Origin: an uncultured Eubacteriales bacterium
GTDB taxonomy: Bacteria > Bacillota > Clostridia > Oscillospirales > Oscillospiraceae
DNA length: 39,052 nt
NCBI GenBank assembly: GCA_949293985.1
Contig: CASFFN010000009.1
Coordinates: 1 to 39,052 of the forward strand
Direction: 5' to 3'
Shown: one piece after another, positions 7,547 to 15,053 of the stretch
How the letters are laid out: every line of letters starts with the position of its first letter
Numbering within the stretch: the first letter of the stretch is position 1
The notes under the pieces: model-generated
Seen by the model: the letters and a program-made list of their open reading frames with translations, nothing else
Database searches by the model: none
Told to the model about the DNA's origin: nothing
Position numbers and translations under genes: made by a program

Positions 7547-8908
7547 TTAAAGAGCTACCTCAATGGCTTCCCGGATGTTTCGTACTGCATAAACCTGCAA
7601 ACCTTGGGGAATTTCCAACTTTTCACTACAGCTTTTGGGAATCATACAGGTCCTGAACCCCAGTCTGGCGGCTTCGCTCAGGCGCTGATTGAGGTTGTTG
7701 ATACTGCGGATTTCTCCCGTTAATCCGATTTCTCCGATGGCAACAAAGTCATCGGCAATGGGCTTGTCCCGATAGGAAGAAGCAATCGCCAGCACCACGG
7801 GAAGATCTGCCCCAGGCTCTTCCAGGTGTAAGCCGCCGATTACATTGATATAGGCATCAAAGGCGCTGAGCTTCATCCCGGCCCGTTTTTCCGCAACCGC
7901 CAAAAGAAGAACCGCGCGGTTAAAATCGAAGCCGTCAGCCGCTCTGCGGGGCACATTGAAAGTCGTCTTAGTGACCAGGGCCTGCACCTCCGCCAATACC
8001 GGCCGGGTTCCCTCCATAACGCAGCACACACAGGTGCCGGAAGCGCCTTCCGGGCGTCCCTCCAGAAGCATTTGAGAGGGGTTTGGCACTTCTTTCAGAC
8101 CGCTGCCGCCCATTTCAAAAACACCGATTTCATTGGTGGAGCCGAAACGGTTTTTTGCTGCCCGCAAAAGACGATAGCTGCTGTTCTGATCCCCCTCAAA
8201 ATACAAGACACAGTCTACCATATGCTCCAAAACCTTGGGGCCGGCAATGGCTCCGTCTTTATTGATGTGTCCTACCACAAAGACTGTAATCCCCTGGGAT
8301 TTGCTCAGCTGCATCAAGGACATGGTGCAGTCCTTTACCTGAGATACACTTCCCGGAGAGGAGTCATTTTCCTCATGATACATGGTCTGAATGGAGTCCA
8401 CAATCAAAATATCCGGCTTCACCTGCTCAATGGCTTCCAGAATATCCGACAACCGGGTCTCCGACAGGATATACAAATCCTGGGGGGATACCCCCAGCCG
8501 CAGCGCCCGGAGCTTTAGCTGCCGTTCGCTTTCCTCTCCGGACACATACAATACCGTGCGTCCCTGACATAGGCTGCTGCAGATTTGCAGGAGCAGTGTG
8601 GATTTTCCGATACCCGGCGCACCGCCCACAAGTACCAGAGAGCCGGCTACCGCTCCCCCGCCCAGCACCCGGTCCAGTTCCCCCATTCCGGTGTAAAAGC
8701 GTATTTCGCTGTCTGTGGTGACATCCTGGATTCGCTGGGCCTTTCGGCTGAGCCCTACCGGTGCGGATTTCGCTCTGCCCGCCGGAGACGGCTTTTCAAT
8801 ATGCTCCTGCAAAGTGTTCCAGGCTCCACAAGCCGGGCAGCGCCCCTGCCATTTGGGGGTCTCATTTCCGCAATTTGTACAATAAAAAACGGTTTTTGTC
8901 TTTGCCAT
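7547..8908 (-). CDS. radA: DNA repair protein RadA (Sms)
   Basis: RecA-related ATPase and branch-migration helicase acting in homologous recombination. The 453 residues match the family. A four-cysteine zinc finger lies at C10, C13, C24 and C27; Walker A GAPGIGKS is at 96-103; Walker B is ILIVDS near 167-172; the diagnostic KNRFG motif is at 252-256; the C-terminal third is the Lon-protease-like domain. The reading frame extends upstream, but the ATG at 8908 has an AAGGAG site and starts the MAKxKxxFxC N-terminus typical of RadA. It lies 61 bases downstream of cwlD on the same strand, so it is likely co-transcribed with it. In many Firmicutes radA follows clpC or precedes disA; neither is present here. 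Confidence 0.96.
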   Translation of the reverse strand: MAKTKTVFYCTNCGNETPKWQGRCPACGAWNTLQEHIEKPSPAGRAKSAPVGLSRKAQRIQDVTTDSEIRFYTGMGELDRVLGGGAVAGSLVLVGGAPGIGKSTLLLQICSSLCQGRTVLYVSGEESERQLKLRALRLGVSPQDLYILSETRLSDILEAIEQVKPDILIVDSIQTMYHEENDSSPGSVSQVKDCTMSLMQLSKSQGITVFVVGHINKDGAIAGPKVLEHMVDCVLYFEGDQNSSYRLLRAAKNRFGSTNEIGVFEMGGSGLKEVPNPSQMLLEGRPEGASGTCVCCVMEGTRPVLAEVQALVTKTTFNVPRRAADGFDFNRAVLLLAVAEKRAGMKLSAFDAYINVIGGLHLEEPGADLPVVLAIASSYRDKPIADDFVAIGEIGLTGEIRSINNLNQRLSEAARLGFRTCMIPKSCSEKLEIPQGLQVYAVRNIREAIEVAL

Positions 8909-8969
8909 ACCATTTCTCCTTGAAGTTGGCTGCTGTTTTGTACCATTATAGCAACCATGGTGTCCCCGG

Positions 8970-9695
8970 TCAAGCGGTTTGCCCCGGGGTATTTGATAGG
9001 TATGTGCTGCACACGGCGGCGATGACACAACTGAGCTTTTTCTGGTAGTCTTCCTGGCGAAGCAGCGCTTCCTCCTGGGGGTTTGACAAAAAGCCGCATT
9101 CAATCAGGACGCCGCTGCAGCCAATATGCTCCATCAGATAAATACCTTTGGCGTTTTTGGCTTTCCGGTGATTCTCCCGGGACAGATTGGCCGCAAATCC
9201 GTCCTGAATGGCCATGGCCAGAACCTGGCTTCCGTCGGTATCCGCATAAAATACCTGGGCGCCGCTGTAACGCTTATCTGAGAAGTAGTTTTGATGGATA
9301 CTGATTAGTAGCGCCTGGTCGGTTTCATTGACAATCCGAGCCCGCTCTTTCAAATCCGAAACCTTTTTGGCGGCAATGGTTTCGCCCTCTGTATGGATGG
9401 AAACATCTGTGGTGCGAATCATAGTGGTGCGGATTCCCAGCAGATGCATAAGATCATCCAGCCGCAGAGCAATTTCCAGATTCAGCTTACTTTCCAGCAC
9501 GCCGGTGCAGGAGGTTGCCCCGCCGTCCACACCCCCGTGCCCGGCGTCGATAATAACGGTGGTGCGGTTGGCTATGGGGGCGTTTTCCGACAAAACGGTG
9601 ACGGCGTGGCTGCCCCCAATCCCCACCAGCAGGAAGCAGGCCAGCAGCACCAGATATACACCCAGACCAAGTCCGTGATTGCTGTGCTTTTTCAA
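8970..9695 (-). CDS. cwlD: N-acetylmuramoyl-L-alanine amidase, CwlD-like (Amidase_3)
   Basis: Zinc amidase that cleaves the stem peptide from muramic acid. In spore formers CwlD makes the muramic delta-lactam of the cortex. From a TTG at 9695 (GAGGTGAG site just upstream) it is 241 residues: cytoplasmic tail, hydrophobic export/anchor segment about 10-28, then the amidase domain. The zinc and catalytic residues are present: H53 in DAGHGG, E68, H134 in SIHQN, E199 in IECGFLSN. No ATG gives a plausible start. A sigma-E-like promoter (GCATAGA at 9736-9742, 14 bases, CATACAGT at 9714-9721) lies upstream. It would leave a leader of only about 12 bases, so it is tentative. The size and simple architecture favour CwlD over vegetative amidases. 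Confidence 0.85.
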   Translation of the reverse strand: MKKHSNHGLGLGVYLVLLACFLLVGIGGSHAVTVLSENAPIANRTTVIIDAGHGGVDGGATSCTGVLESKLNLEIALRLDDLMHLLGIRTTMIRTTDVSIHTEGETIAAKKVSDLKERARIVNETDQALLISIHQNYFSDKRYSGAQVFYADTDGSQVLAMAIQDGFAANLSRENHRKAKNAKGIYLMEHIGCSGVLIECGFLSNPQEEALLRQEDYQKKLSCVIAAVCSTYLSNTPGQTA

Positions 9696-9775
9696 ATTTC
9701 TCACCTCAGAAAAACTGTATGCCAGATAGAAATTTTCTATGCACAAGCCGGCAGCGGGTTCCATAGAATGACACG

Positions 9776-9787
9776 GAACGACAGTTC
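9776..9787. promoter_or_regulatory. Possible LexA-type box (GAAC-N4-GTTC)
   Basis: GAACGACAGTTC matches the core of the Gram-positive SOS box, and the symmetry extends one base on each side (GGAAC/GTTCC). It lies 26 bases before the cotJ start and 80 bases from cwlD-radA. A 12-mer of this form may occur by chance. Confidence 0.3.
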
Positions 9788-9813
9788 CAGTCTATTTAGG
9801 AGGAACATCCATT

Positions 9814-10248
9814 GTGAAGAACGATCGCAATACATTTGAAGGCAGGCTGCCGGCGCAGGCCCCCCTTGCCAACCCCTATGTACCCTTTCAGCTGGAAAAT
9901 CCCACCATGTACGGCCCCAAAGAGGGTCTGGTAAGAGGCACCCTGTTCCCCGGACTGGACCTTCCCTTTATGGGTATGGTGAACCAGGAACCACAGAACT
10001 TCAGCCCGCTTATGCAGCTGCAATCCATGGCTTTTGGTTTGCAGGAACTGGCGCTGTATTTGGATACCCATCGGGAGGATAAACAGGCTCTGGAGGTTTT
10101 TCAGTCTTACAGACAGATGTATCTGGAAGCTAAGAAGGCATATGAGCAGGAAAACGGTCCCCTGACTTTGACCAGCGTGGATTCTGACCGGTACAACTGG
10201 CTGGAGAACCCCTGGCCCTGGGAATACACCTGCAATGGGAGGGAATAA
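9814..10248 (+). CDS. cotJAB: Fused spore-coat protein CotJA-CotJB
   Basis: 144-residue protein combining two spore-coat-associated proteins that are separate genes in Bacillus. Residues about 18-55 match CotJA (NPYVPFQ, then GTLFPGLDLPF). Residues about 65-137 match CotJB (LQELALYLDTH, then the closing NPWPWEY). I see no stop or frameshift between the halves. In Bacillus, CotJA and CotJB are needed to assemble the catalase CotJC in the coat. The start is GTG at 9814 behind an AGGAGG ten bases upstream. cotJC follows after two bases. A CATAGAAT at 9762-9769 resembles a sigma-E or sigma-K -10 element, but no convincing -35 accompanies it. Confidence 0.88.
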   Translation: MKNDRNTFEGRLPAQAPLANPYVPFQLENPTMYGPKEGLVRGTLFPGLDLPFMGMVNQEPQNFSPLMQLQSMAFGLQELALYLDTHREDKQALEVFQSYRQMYLEAKKAYEQENGPLTLTSVDSDRYNWLENPWPWEYTCNGRE

Positions 10249-10250
10249 AC

Positions 10251-10847
10251 ATGTTTATCTATGATAAAAAGCTGCAGTATCCGGTAAAAATCGCAAATCC
10301 CAATCCCCGGCTGGCGGGTATCGTTATCTCTCAGTACGGCGGACCGGACGGAGAACTGGGAGCCTCCCTGCGGTATCTGTCCCAGCGGTATAGTATGCCC
10401 TTTGACGAACTGAAGGGGCTGCTGACGGACATCGGCACGGAAGAACTGGGGCATCTGGAGATGATTGGTGCCATTGTCCATCAGCTTACCAGAAACATTA
10501 AAGATACGGACTTGATGAACAGCCCCTTTGCTCCGTATTTTGCCGACCACACCACCGGTGTATATCCCACAGCCGCTTCCGGCTTCCCCTGGAACGCCGC
10601 TTCCATGGCGGTGAAAGGAGATCCCATTGCGGACTTGACGGAGAATCTGGCGGCTGAGCAAAAAGCCCGGGTCACCTATGACAACATTCTGCGGCTGAGT
10701 GACGACCCGGATGTAAACAATGTAATCAAGTTCCTGCGGGAACGGGAAATCGTCCATTTCCAGCGATTCGGTGAGGCCATCCAGTTGCTCAGGGAAAAAT
10801 TGAACCAGAAGAATGTATACTATATGAATCCTGCCATTGATTTGTGA
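10251..10847 (+). CDS. cotJC: Spore-coat manganese catalase CotJC
   Basis: Dimanganese catalase of the spore coat, 198 residues, essentially full length for CotJC. Ferritin-like metal ligands are visible: E35 in PDGELGA, E65 and H68 in TEELGHLEM, a further Glu in AAEQKARVTY and the distal His in REIVHFQRF. The MFIYDKKLQYPVKI start is the family N-terminus. It begins two bases after cotJAB, so the two are surely co-translated. It detoxifies hydrogen peroxide or serves as a coat component during sporulation. Confidence 0.95.
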   Translation: MFIYDKKLQYPVKIANPNPRLAGIVISQYGGPDGELGASLRYLSQRYSMPFDELKGLLTDIGTEELGHLEMIGAIVHQLTRNIKDTDLMNSPFAPYFADHTTGVYPTAASGFPWNAASMAVKGDPIADLTENLAAEQKARVTYDNILRLSDDPDVNNVIKFLREREIVHFQRFGEAIQLLREKLNQKNVYYMNPAIDL

Positions 10848-10874
10848 CACCTGAAACAAGAATCCTGCTTCACC

Positions 10875-10903
10875 TTGACGCAGGAAGGAATTTGGCATAT
10901 AAT
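10875..10903 (+). promoter_or_regulatory. Sigma-A promoter of the glycosyltransferase gene
   Basis: TTGACG (10875-10880), exactly 17 bases, then a perfect TATAAT (10898-10903), 33 bases before the start codon at 10937. Confidence 0.85.
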
Positions 10904-10936
10904 AACGGCAATTCAAAAGAATTGAGATGATGAACG

Positions 10937-11884
10937 ATGAAGCTATCCTTGGTGGTTCCCTGTTATAATGAGGCGGAAAATGTTGCGGCTTTTCAGGCGG
11001 CGGCCATTGGTGCCTTCCGGGACTGCGGATATGATTTTGAAATTGTTTTTGTAGATGACGGAAGCAAGGACGCGACCATGGAGCAGCTGCGGCAGCTTTT
11101 CGCCCAGCAACAATGTCCCGTGAAGGTTGTAAGCTTTTCCAGAAACTTCGGCAAAGAAGCCGGTATTTATGCCGGTCTGCAGCACGCCAGCGGGGACTAT
11201 ATCTGCTTTATTGATGCGGATTTGCAGCAGCGCCCGGAAATCGTCCGGGATATGGTGCGGATTCTGGATGAAAGCCCGGAGTATGATGTGGTCGCTGCCT
11301 ACCAGGATCGCCGTGGTGAAGGAAAGGTGCTCTCCTTTTTCAAAAAGTCTTTTTACGGAATCATCAACCGGCTGTCCAATGTGAGCCTGAAGGCCGATGC
11401 CAGTGATTTTCGGACATTCCGCAGGAGTGTGGCAGAGAGCATTCTGGCTCTCGGGGAGTATCATCGGTTTTCCAAAGGGATTTTTGCCTGGGTGGGTTAC
11501 AACACCTGCTTTATTCCCTATGTAGCCTGCGAGCGCGCAGCCGGAGTCAGTAAATGGAACTTCTTTAAGCTGTTCAACTATGCCATTGACGGCATCGTAG
11601 GATATTCCACCAAGCCTTTGCGTATTGCCACCCTCCTGGGTGGTCTCACCTCGGTGGCAGCGTTCCTTTATCTCATTGTGGTGCTGCTGCAAAAGCTCAT
11701 TGCAGGCATTAACATTCCTGGGTATGCAACCATCATTGTTCTGATCTTGTTTTTGGGCGGCATGCAGCTGTTTTGCATTGGAATTATCGGCGAATATATG
11801 GGAAGAACCTTTGAGCAGAGCAAACAAAGGCCCATATATATTGCCCGGGAAATTCTTTCCTATGAGCAAAAAAATGAAAAGTAA
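10937..11884 (+). CDS. Family 2 glycosyltransferase, polyprenyl-phosphate sugar transferase (GtrB/DPM1-like)
   Basis: 315-residue membrane glycosyltransferase expected to load a sugar from a nucleotide donor onto undecaprenyl phosphate. The GT-A domain has the VVPCYNE start, FVDDGSKD (38-45) and the metal-binding DADLQ (93-97). Two hydrophobic segments at about 228-252 and 262-285 anchor the C-terminus, followed by the GEYMGRTFEQ...RPIYI tail typical of GtrB/YkcC/CsbB proteins. The start is ATG 10937 behind a modest GAGATGATG site. It is monocistronic with its own promoter and terminator. No flippase or acceptor transferase is adjacent, so the final decorated polymer is unknown. Confidence 0.9.
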   Translation: MKLSLVVPCYNEAENVAAFQAAAIGAFRDCGYDFEIVFVDDGSKDATMEQLRQLFAQQQCPVKVVSFSRNFGKEAGIYAGLQHASGDYICFIDADLQQRPEIVRDMVRILDESPEYDVVAAYQDRRGEGKVLSFFKKSFYGIINRLSNVSLKADASDFRTFRRSVAESILALGEYHRFSKGIFAWVGYNTCFIPYVACERAAGVSKWNFFKLFNYAIDGIVGYSTKPLRIATLLGGLTSVAAFLYLIVVLLQKLIAGINIPGYATIIVLILFLGGMQLFCIGIIGEYMGRTFEQSKQRPIYIAREILSYEQKNEK

Positions 11885-11889
11885 TAACA

Positions 11890-11924
11890 TGACCTCCGGG
11901 TGTTCCCGGAGGTCACAATTTTTT
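11890..11924 (+). terminator. Rho-independent terminator of the glycosyltransferase gene
   Basis: An 11-bp GC-rich stem (11890-11900 with 11905-11915) has a TGTT loop and is followed by six T at 11919-11924. Confidence 0.9.
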
Positions 11925-11925
11925 A

Positions 11926-12489
11926 CTATATTTTAGCGTGAACTTCTTGCAGCTTTTCCCGGATGGAAAGAAGATCCGTGAAGGTATCCGGCCTTTTGCT
12001 CACATCCCGCAGCAAGGCAGATGGGTGGTAAATCGCTGTCATCCAGGTGCCGTTACGCAGCCGCCATTCCCCGTGCTCCCGGGTAATACGGAATTCGGGG
12101 TCGATAATTCTCTGGGCTGCAATACGCCCCAGGCAAACAATAATCTGGGGTTTCACCAAAGCCACCTGATTCCGCAGAAAACCGATACAAGCTTCCTGTT
12201 CCTCCGGCTTGGGGTCGCGGTTGTGGGGCGGCCGGCATTTTACAATGTTGGCAATATACACATTGGTGCGGTTCAAGTCGATAATGGAGAGCATATCGTC
12301 CAGCAGCTTTCCTGCCGGGCCAACAAAGGGTTCGCCGGTCAAATCCTCCTGTTCCCCAGGTCCCTCACCAATGAATATGATATCTGCTTCCCGGTTTCCT
12401 GCGCCAAAAACCACATGATTTCGGGTTCTGCACAAAGTACATCTGGCGCACCGGCTGGCATAACCTTCAAGCTCTTCCCAGTTAAGCAT
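11926..12489 (-). CDS. Uracil-DNA glycosylase, family 4 (iron-sulphur type)
   Basis: Removes uracil from DNA. The 187 residues and motifs match family 4: motif [10 protein letters not shown] (41-49) followed by GEPFVG, and motif [10 protein letters not shown] near 154-162. C14, C17, C85 and C101 are placed to hold the [4Fe-4S] cluster of this family. The ATG at 12489 follows the carboxypeptidase stop by one base, with a GGAGCAGG site inside the upstream gene, so the two genes form an operon. The 3' end abuts the terminator of the convergent glycosyltransferase gene. Confidence 0.93.
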   Translation of the reverse strand: MLNWEELEGYASRCARCTLCRTRNHVVFGAGNREADIIFIGEGPGEQEDLTGEPFVGPAGKLLDDMLSIIDLNRTNVYIANIVKCRPPHNRDPKPEEQEACIGFLRNQVALVKPQIIVCLGRIAAQRIIDPEFRITREHGEWRLRNGTWMTAIYHPSALLRDVSKRPDTFTDLLSIREKLQEVHAKI

Positions 12490-12490
12490 A

Positions 12491-13936
12491 CTACCTGCTC
12501 CTTCTGCGGTTCATTCTGTTCCGGCGGCTGCGTTTTTGGGCAGAAACACCCCGAATTTTTCTGCGTATACGGTGAAAGATTGCGCCGGGAATTCCGGAAC
12601 GGATAATGACCACTATCAGAATCAGGGCAGCCAGCACCGGAAAGACATATTTAAGTGTATTCGTCCAGCTTTTTTCCTGTCGAAGCGCAATCTTACTCTC
12701 CATGACCGGGACAGAATTCATGGCCCGGAGCTGGGCTTCTGCCAGGCATACACCCTGGTACCAAATCTGCACCTTGGACAGCACCTGACCTTTTTCTATG
12801 GGCGCTGTCACTTGGTCGGAAACATCCAGATACCGATAGGTCAGCTGTCCGTCTGAAACAGCCTGCGGCAAGACCGTGGAAACGGCAATACTGCTTCCAA
12901 GCAGAACATCGCTGTCACCATTAACTACGGGAACCTGCTTGAATACCTGTCCCTCATAAATAACCTGAACCCGCTTATAGCCGCTCAATCCCAAATCCAG
13001 CAGCTGCTTGGTTTCCGGGTAAGCACCGGGGGTGCGCTCTGTATAGCCGTCTGCCTCATACTGGGAAGCGGAGCCGGAAATAATGCTGATTACCTCCAGA
13101 TTCCCCTCTTTGGCCAGGGAGGCCACAGAGCGTTTGCCGTCAGAGGATGTGCTTGTTCTGCCTCCGGTTACTCTGGAATCATAGTAGACAGATTCTACAT
13201 TCATCAAGTTGTTGTAGCTGTTCAAAACCCGCAGGGTATTTCCCTGCTCATCTTCAATACGGTAGTAAACCGCACCGAAAATTTGGCGGAACACCTCGTT
13301 TTGCGCGGCGGCGGCTATAATCCTTGTCACATCCCGGGGGGTGGTATACTGGTTTTCTGCCTTCAAACCGTGGGAATTAGCGAAGTTTGTATTGGTACAC
13401 CCCGCCCTTTGGGCATACTGGTTCATTTTATCCGCAAAAGCCGCTTGACTGCCGGCCAGATGGTCTGCTATGACGGCTGCGGCATCGTTTGCAGAGCCCA
13501 CCATCATGCCATAAAGGAGATCCTCCAGCGTCAGAATTTCTGACGGTTGTAAATCCATGGAAACGGCATCTTTTGGGATGGTAGCAATCACCTCGTTGCG
13601 GATTTCCACAACATCAGACAGCTTCCCCTCCTCTGCCGCAATCCAAAGGGTCACGATTTTGGCGAAGCTGCCCGGACTGATCTGCTGATCCGGATTCCAG
13701 GAATATATCATGGTATCGCTGGCAATGTCGTACAAAATCACCGATTCCGCATTTTCAATCAGCTGCTCGCTCCCCAGCAAGGAGGACTGGGCTTCAATGG
13801 TATGGCTTCCGTTGGTCACGGACATATCCGCATCTTCTCCGGTATTCTCCCCCAGTACCGCTTGCGGGAAAAGCTGAATGACAAGAAGGAGGCAAAGAAT
13901 CACACACACTATTCCTCTTTTTTTCATATTTTGCAC
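12491..13936 (-). CDS. D-alanyl-D-alanine carboxypeptidase-like protein (DacA/DacF, S11) with altered KTG box
   Basis: Exported low-molecular-weight penicillin-binding protein homologue, about 481 residues. A signal peptide spans roughly 5-28. The S11 domain has SFAK (S90-K93) and SAN (148-150). A C-terminal beta domain, one membrane helix near 433-452 and a very basic tail follow. At the third motif the usual KTG reads VTG (256-258), so the conserved lysine is absent. The GTG at 13936 has an AGGAGG at good spacing; TTG 13939 and ATG 13927 are alternatives. Expressed from the promoter at 13990-14018 with the uracil-DNA glycosylase gene. Likely function is trimming peptidoglycan stem peptides, if catalysis survives the K-to-V change. 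Confidence 0.88.
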   Translation of the reverse strand: MQNMKKRGIVCVILCLLLVIQLFPQAVLGENTGEDADMSVTNGSHTIEAQSSLLGSEQLIENAESVILYDIASDTMIYSWNPDQQISPGSFAKIVTLWIAAEEGKLSDVVEIRNEVIATIPKDAVSMDLQPSEILTLEDLLYGMMVGSANDAAAVIADHLAGSQAAFADKMNQYAQRAGCTNTNFANSHGLKAENQYTTPRDVTRIIAAAAQNEVFRQIFGAVYYRIEDEQGNTLRVLNSYNNLMNVESVYYDSRVTGGRTSTSSDGKRSVASLAKEGNLEVISIISGSASQYEADGYTERTPGAYPETKQLLDLGLSGYKRVQVIYEGQVFKQVPVVNGDSDVLLGSSIAVSTVLPQAVSDGQLTYRYLDVSDQVTAPIEKGQVLSKVQIWYQGVCLAEAQLRAMNSVPVMESKIALRQEKSWTNTLKYVFPVLAALILIVVIIRSGIPGAIFHRIRRKIRGVSAQKRSRRNRMNRRRSR

Positions 13937-13954
13937 CAATCTCCTCCTGCATAC

Positions 13955-13983
13955 TTGTATATCCAGAAAATCTCATGTATAAT
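13955..13983 (+). promoter_or_regulatory. Sigma-A promoter of the comEA-like / two-component operon
   Basis: TTGTAT (13955-13960), 17 bases, perfect TATAAT (13978-13983). It faces the minus-strand promoter only six bases away. Confidence 0.75.
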
Positions 13984-13989
13984 GAAATT

Positions 13990-14018
13990 ATTATACCAAC
14001 ATTTTATCTTATAGTCAA
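13990..14018 (-). promoter_or_regulatory. Sigma-A promoter of the carboxypeptidase-glycosylase operon
   Basis: On the minus strand TTGACT (14013-14018), 17 bases, perfect TATAAT (13990-13995). The two -10 boxes of the opposing promoters form part of a 7-bp inverted repeat (13977-13983 with 13990-13996). Confidence 0.85.
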
Positions 14019-14034
14019 TCAGGAGGTGCGGCGT

Positions 14035-14367
14035 ATGAAATTGCGTACAAGAGTATTTACAGCCGTAACCGCCGCTTTTCTTCTGGTCAGCGCAGGGACT
14101 TTCCTTTTTCGGAACCATCAGGGACTGCTCGGGCAAACTTCCGAGAGTACGCAAAAGGCTACCCAACCGGGCCGCATAGACCTGAACAGCGCAACCATGG
14201 AGCAGCTTGTGCTGCTGCCCGGCATCGGAGAAACCCTGGCAAGCCGGATTATTGAATATCGGGAAACCGTCGGGCCTTTCCGGCAAACAGAGGATCTGCT
14301 GAAAGTAAAAGGAATTGGCAGAGCCTGTCTGTCGGATATTCGGGATTACATTATGATAGGAGAATGA
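14035..14367 (+). CDS. ComEA-like helix-hairpin-helix DNA-binding protein
   Basis: 110-residue protein: signal anchor at about 6-24, a short linker, then a ComEA-type double helix-hairpin-helix (from RIDLNSATMEQL through PGIGETLASRI to VKGIGRACLSDI). ComEA proteins bind incoming double-stranded DNA at the outer membrane face during transformation. Here the SLBB domain found in Bacillus ComEA is missing and comEC is not next door, so a competence role is uncertain. The ATG at 14035 has a strong AGGAGGTG site. Its stop codon is immediately followed by the response-regulator start, so it is the first gene of the operon. Confidence 0.85.
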   Translation: MKLRTRVFTAVTAAFLLVSAGTFLFRNHQGLLGQTSESTQKATQPGRIDLNSATMEQLVLLPGIGETLASRIIEYRETVGPFRQTEDLLKVKGIGRACLSDIRDYIMIGE

Positions 14368-14369
14368 GC

Positions 14370-15053
14370 ATGAAAATACTGGTTGTAGATGACGAAGATC
14401 TGCTGGTAAAAGGAATCCGCTTTAATCTGCAGAACGACGGATATGAAGTGATTACCGGCTCCAACGGCCGGGAAGCCGTAGAGGCAGTGCAGACACAAAA
14501 TCCGGATTTGGTAATCCTGGATGTGATGATGCCGGAGATGGACGGCTTGGAGGCTTGCAACAGAATCAGGGAATCTTCCAATGTGCCGATTATTTTACTG
14601 ACAGCCAAAACCGACGATATGGATGTTCTCATGGGCTTTGAAAATGGCGCAGACGATTATCTGACCAAACCCTTCAACATTCTGGAACTGAAGGCCAGAG
14701 TGCGTGCACTCCTCCGGCGTGCCGGCGTACAAAACGGCAGCGGCCAGGAGCAAAATATCCTCACTGTCGGAAACATCACCCTGGATCTGAATGGGAGAAA
14801 TGCGTTTCGTTCCGGTACGCCGGTGGAACTGACGGCCAAGGAATTTGATGTTGTGGAGTTTTTGATGCGCAATCCCAACCGTGTTTATTCCAGAGAAGCG
14901 CTGCTGGATACCATCTGGGCTTATGAGTATCGCAGCGATATTCGCACTGTGGATGTGCATATCCGCCGACTCCGGGAGAAGTTGGAGGATAATCCGGCAG
15001 AACCCAAGCATATTATGACGAAATGGGGCGTTGGTTATTATTTCAGAAAGTAA
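14370..15053 (+). CDS. OmpR/PhoB-family response regulator
   Basis: 227-residue DNA-binding regulator. The receiver domain (1-120) has the acidic pocket at D7-D8-E9, phospho-acceptor D51 in ILDVMMPEMDG, T79 and K100 in LTKPF. The C-terminal winged helix (about 130-225) is of the OmpR/PhoB type. ATG 14364 overlaps the comEA stop, but the AGGAG site is only two bases from it, so ATG 14370 (seven-base spacing) is the better start. It is translated upstream of, and overlaps, its cognate kinase. Target genes are not visible. Confidence 0.95.
   Translation: MKILVVDDEDLLVKGIRFNLQNDGYEVITGSNGREAVEAVQTQNPDLVILDVMMPEMDGLEACNRIRESSNVPIILLTAKTDDMDVLMGFENGADDYLTKPFNILELKARVRALLRRAGVQNGSGQEQNILTVGNITLDLNGRNAFRSGTPVELTAKEFDVVEFLMRNPNRVYSREALLDTIWAYEYRSDIRTVDVHIRRLREKLEDNPAEPKHIMTKWGVGYYFRK

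Noticed and set aside
7547..9103. 65-residue N-terminal extension of radA
   Set aside because: Arg/Pro-rich translation overlapping cwlD, with no ribosome binding site; ATG 8908 starts the zinc finger as in the family.
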